Shown here: positions 7,179 to 7,242 of the stretch, piece by piece
Layout: each line of letters starts with the position of its first letter
Position numbering within the stretch: the stretch's first letter is position 1
NCBI GenBank assembly: GCA_002392525.1
Contig: DGHE01000167.1
Location: 939-8,180 of the forward strand
DNA: 7,242 nucleotides
Source of the DNA: Bacteroidales bacterium UBA3856
Lineage (GTDB): Bacteria > Bacteroidota > Bacteroidia > Bacteroidales > UBA932
Reading direction: 5' to 3'
Notes under the pieces: generated by a model
The model's database searches: none
What the model saw: the letters and a program-made list of their open reading frames with translations, nothing else
Told to the model about the DNA's origin: nothing
Made by a program: the position numbers and the translations under genes

Positions 7179-7242
7179 ATCGGATAACGAGCCGATGGAT
7201 GCGGCGCGGCACGGAGACCAGAATCTCGTAGGGGATGGTGCC
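7177..7242 (-). CDS. alr: Probable alanine racemase, C-terminal 21 residues only
   Basis: The minus strand reads G-T-I-P-Y-E-I-L-V-S-V-P-R-R, then I-H-R-L-V-I-R and a TAA stop at 7177. GTIPYEIL followed by an arginine-rich end matches the C-terminal part of alanine racemase, the PLP enzyme that makes D-alanine for peptidoglycan. In many Bacteroidota this domain is fused behind MurF, so the gene could be alr alone or a murF-alr fusion; the window does not show which. The gene is convergent with rng and shares its terminator. The call rests on a short segment. Confidence 0.65.
   Translation of the reverse strand, partial: GTIPYEILVSVPRRIHRLVIR

Noticed and set aside
1..7242. CRISPR array, insertion sequence, prophage, toxin-antitoxin or other defence system
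   Set aside because: No regularly spaced repeats, transposase motifs, long inverted repeats or unexplained coding gaps were seen. All stretches above 165 bases are covered by recognised genes.

Overview
The window looks like a chromosomal housekeeping segment from a member of the Bacteroidota, most likely order Bacteroidales. This rests on three things: Lon, HU and RNase G with Bacteroidota-type sequence; no Shine-Dalgarno sequences but A-rich leaders before the start codons; and a full match to the Bacteroides -33/-7 promoter (TTTG, 19-bp spacer, TAnnTTTGC) before the HU gene. The genus cannot be resolved from what I can see. I found no mobile element, CRISPR array, tRNA or rRNA gene.

Left part (1-4963, minus strand): a compact four-gene cluster read right to left, lon - ung - coaD - a secreted twin-thioredoxin-domain protein that runs off the left edge. 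The lon-ung gap is 3 bases. The ung/coaD and coaD/thioredoxin junctions are both ATGA stop/start overlaps, so co-transcription and probably translational coupling are expected. The cluster groups protein quality control (Lon), uracil excision from DNA (Ung), the penultimate CoA synthesis step (CoaD) and an exported thiol-redox protein. The products do not form one pathway.

Middle (4964-5127): a divergent intergenic region of 164 bases. Rightward it holds a strong vegetative-type promoter for hup. Leftward, towards lon, there is no vegetative match, but there is a partial sigma-54-like -24/-12 sequence, and a short palindrome overlaps the lon start codon.

Right part (5128-7164, plus strand): hup (HU/IHF family, 92 aa), a 30-aa extremely basic protein of the AURKAIP1/COX24 (mS38-like) type, a hairpin terminator or attenuator, then rng (RNase G, 521 aa). 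The three products are a nucleoid protein, a likely ribosome-associated peptide and an rRNA/mRNA-processing nuclease, which suggests a growth-linked set. The rng stop codon lies inside a hairpin that probably serves as a shared bidirectional terminator with a convergent gene at the right edge. That gene's last 21 codons read as the C-terminus of alanine racemase.

There is no clear sign of an undescribed system. The items most worth a second look are the 30-aa mS38-like gene, the exported twin-thioredoxin protein in the lon operon, and the asymmetric control region between lon and hup.
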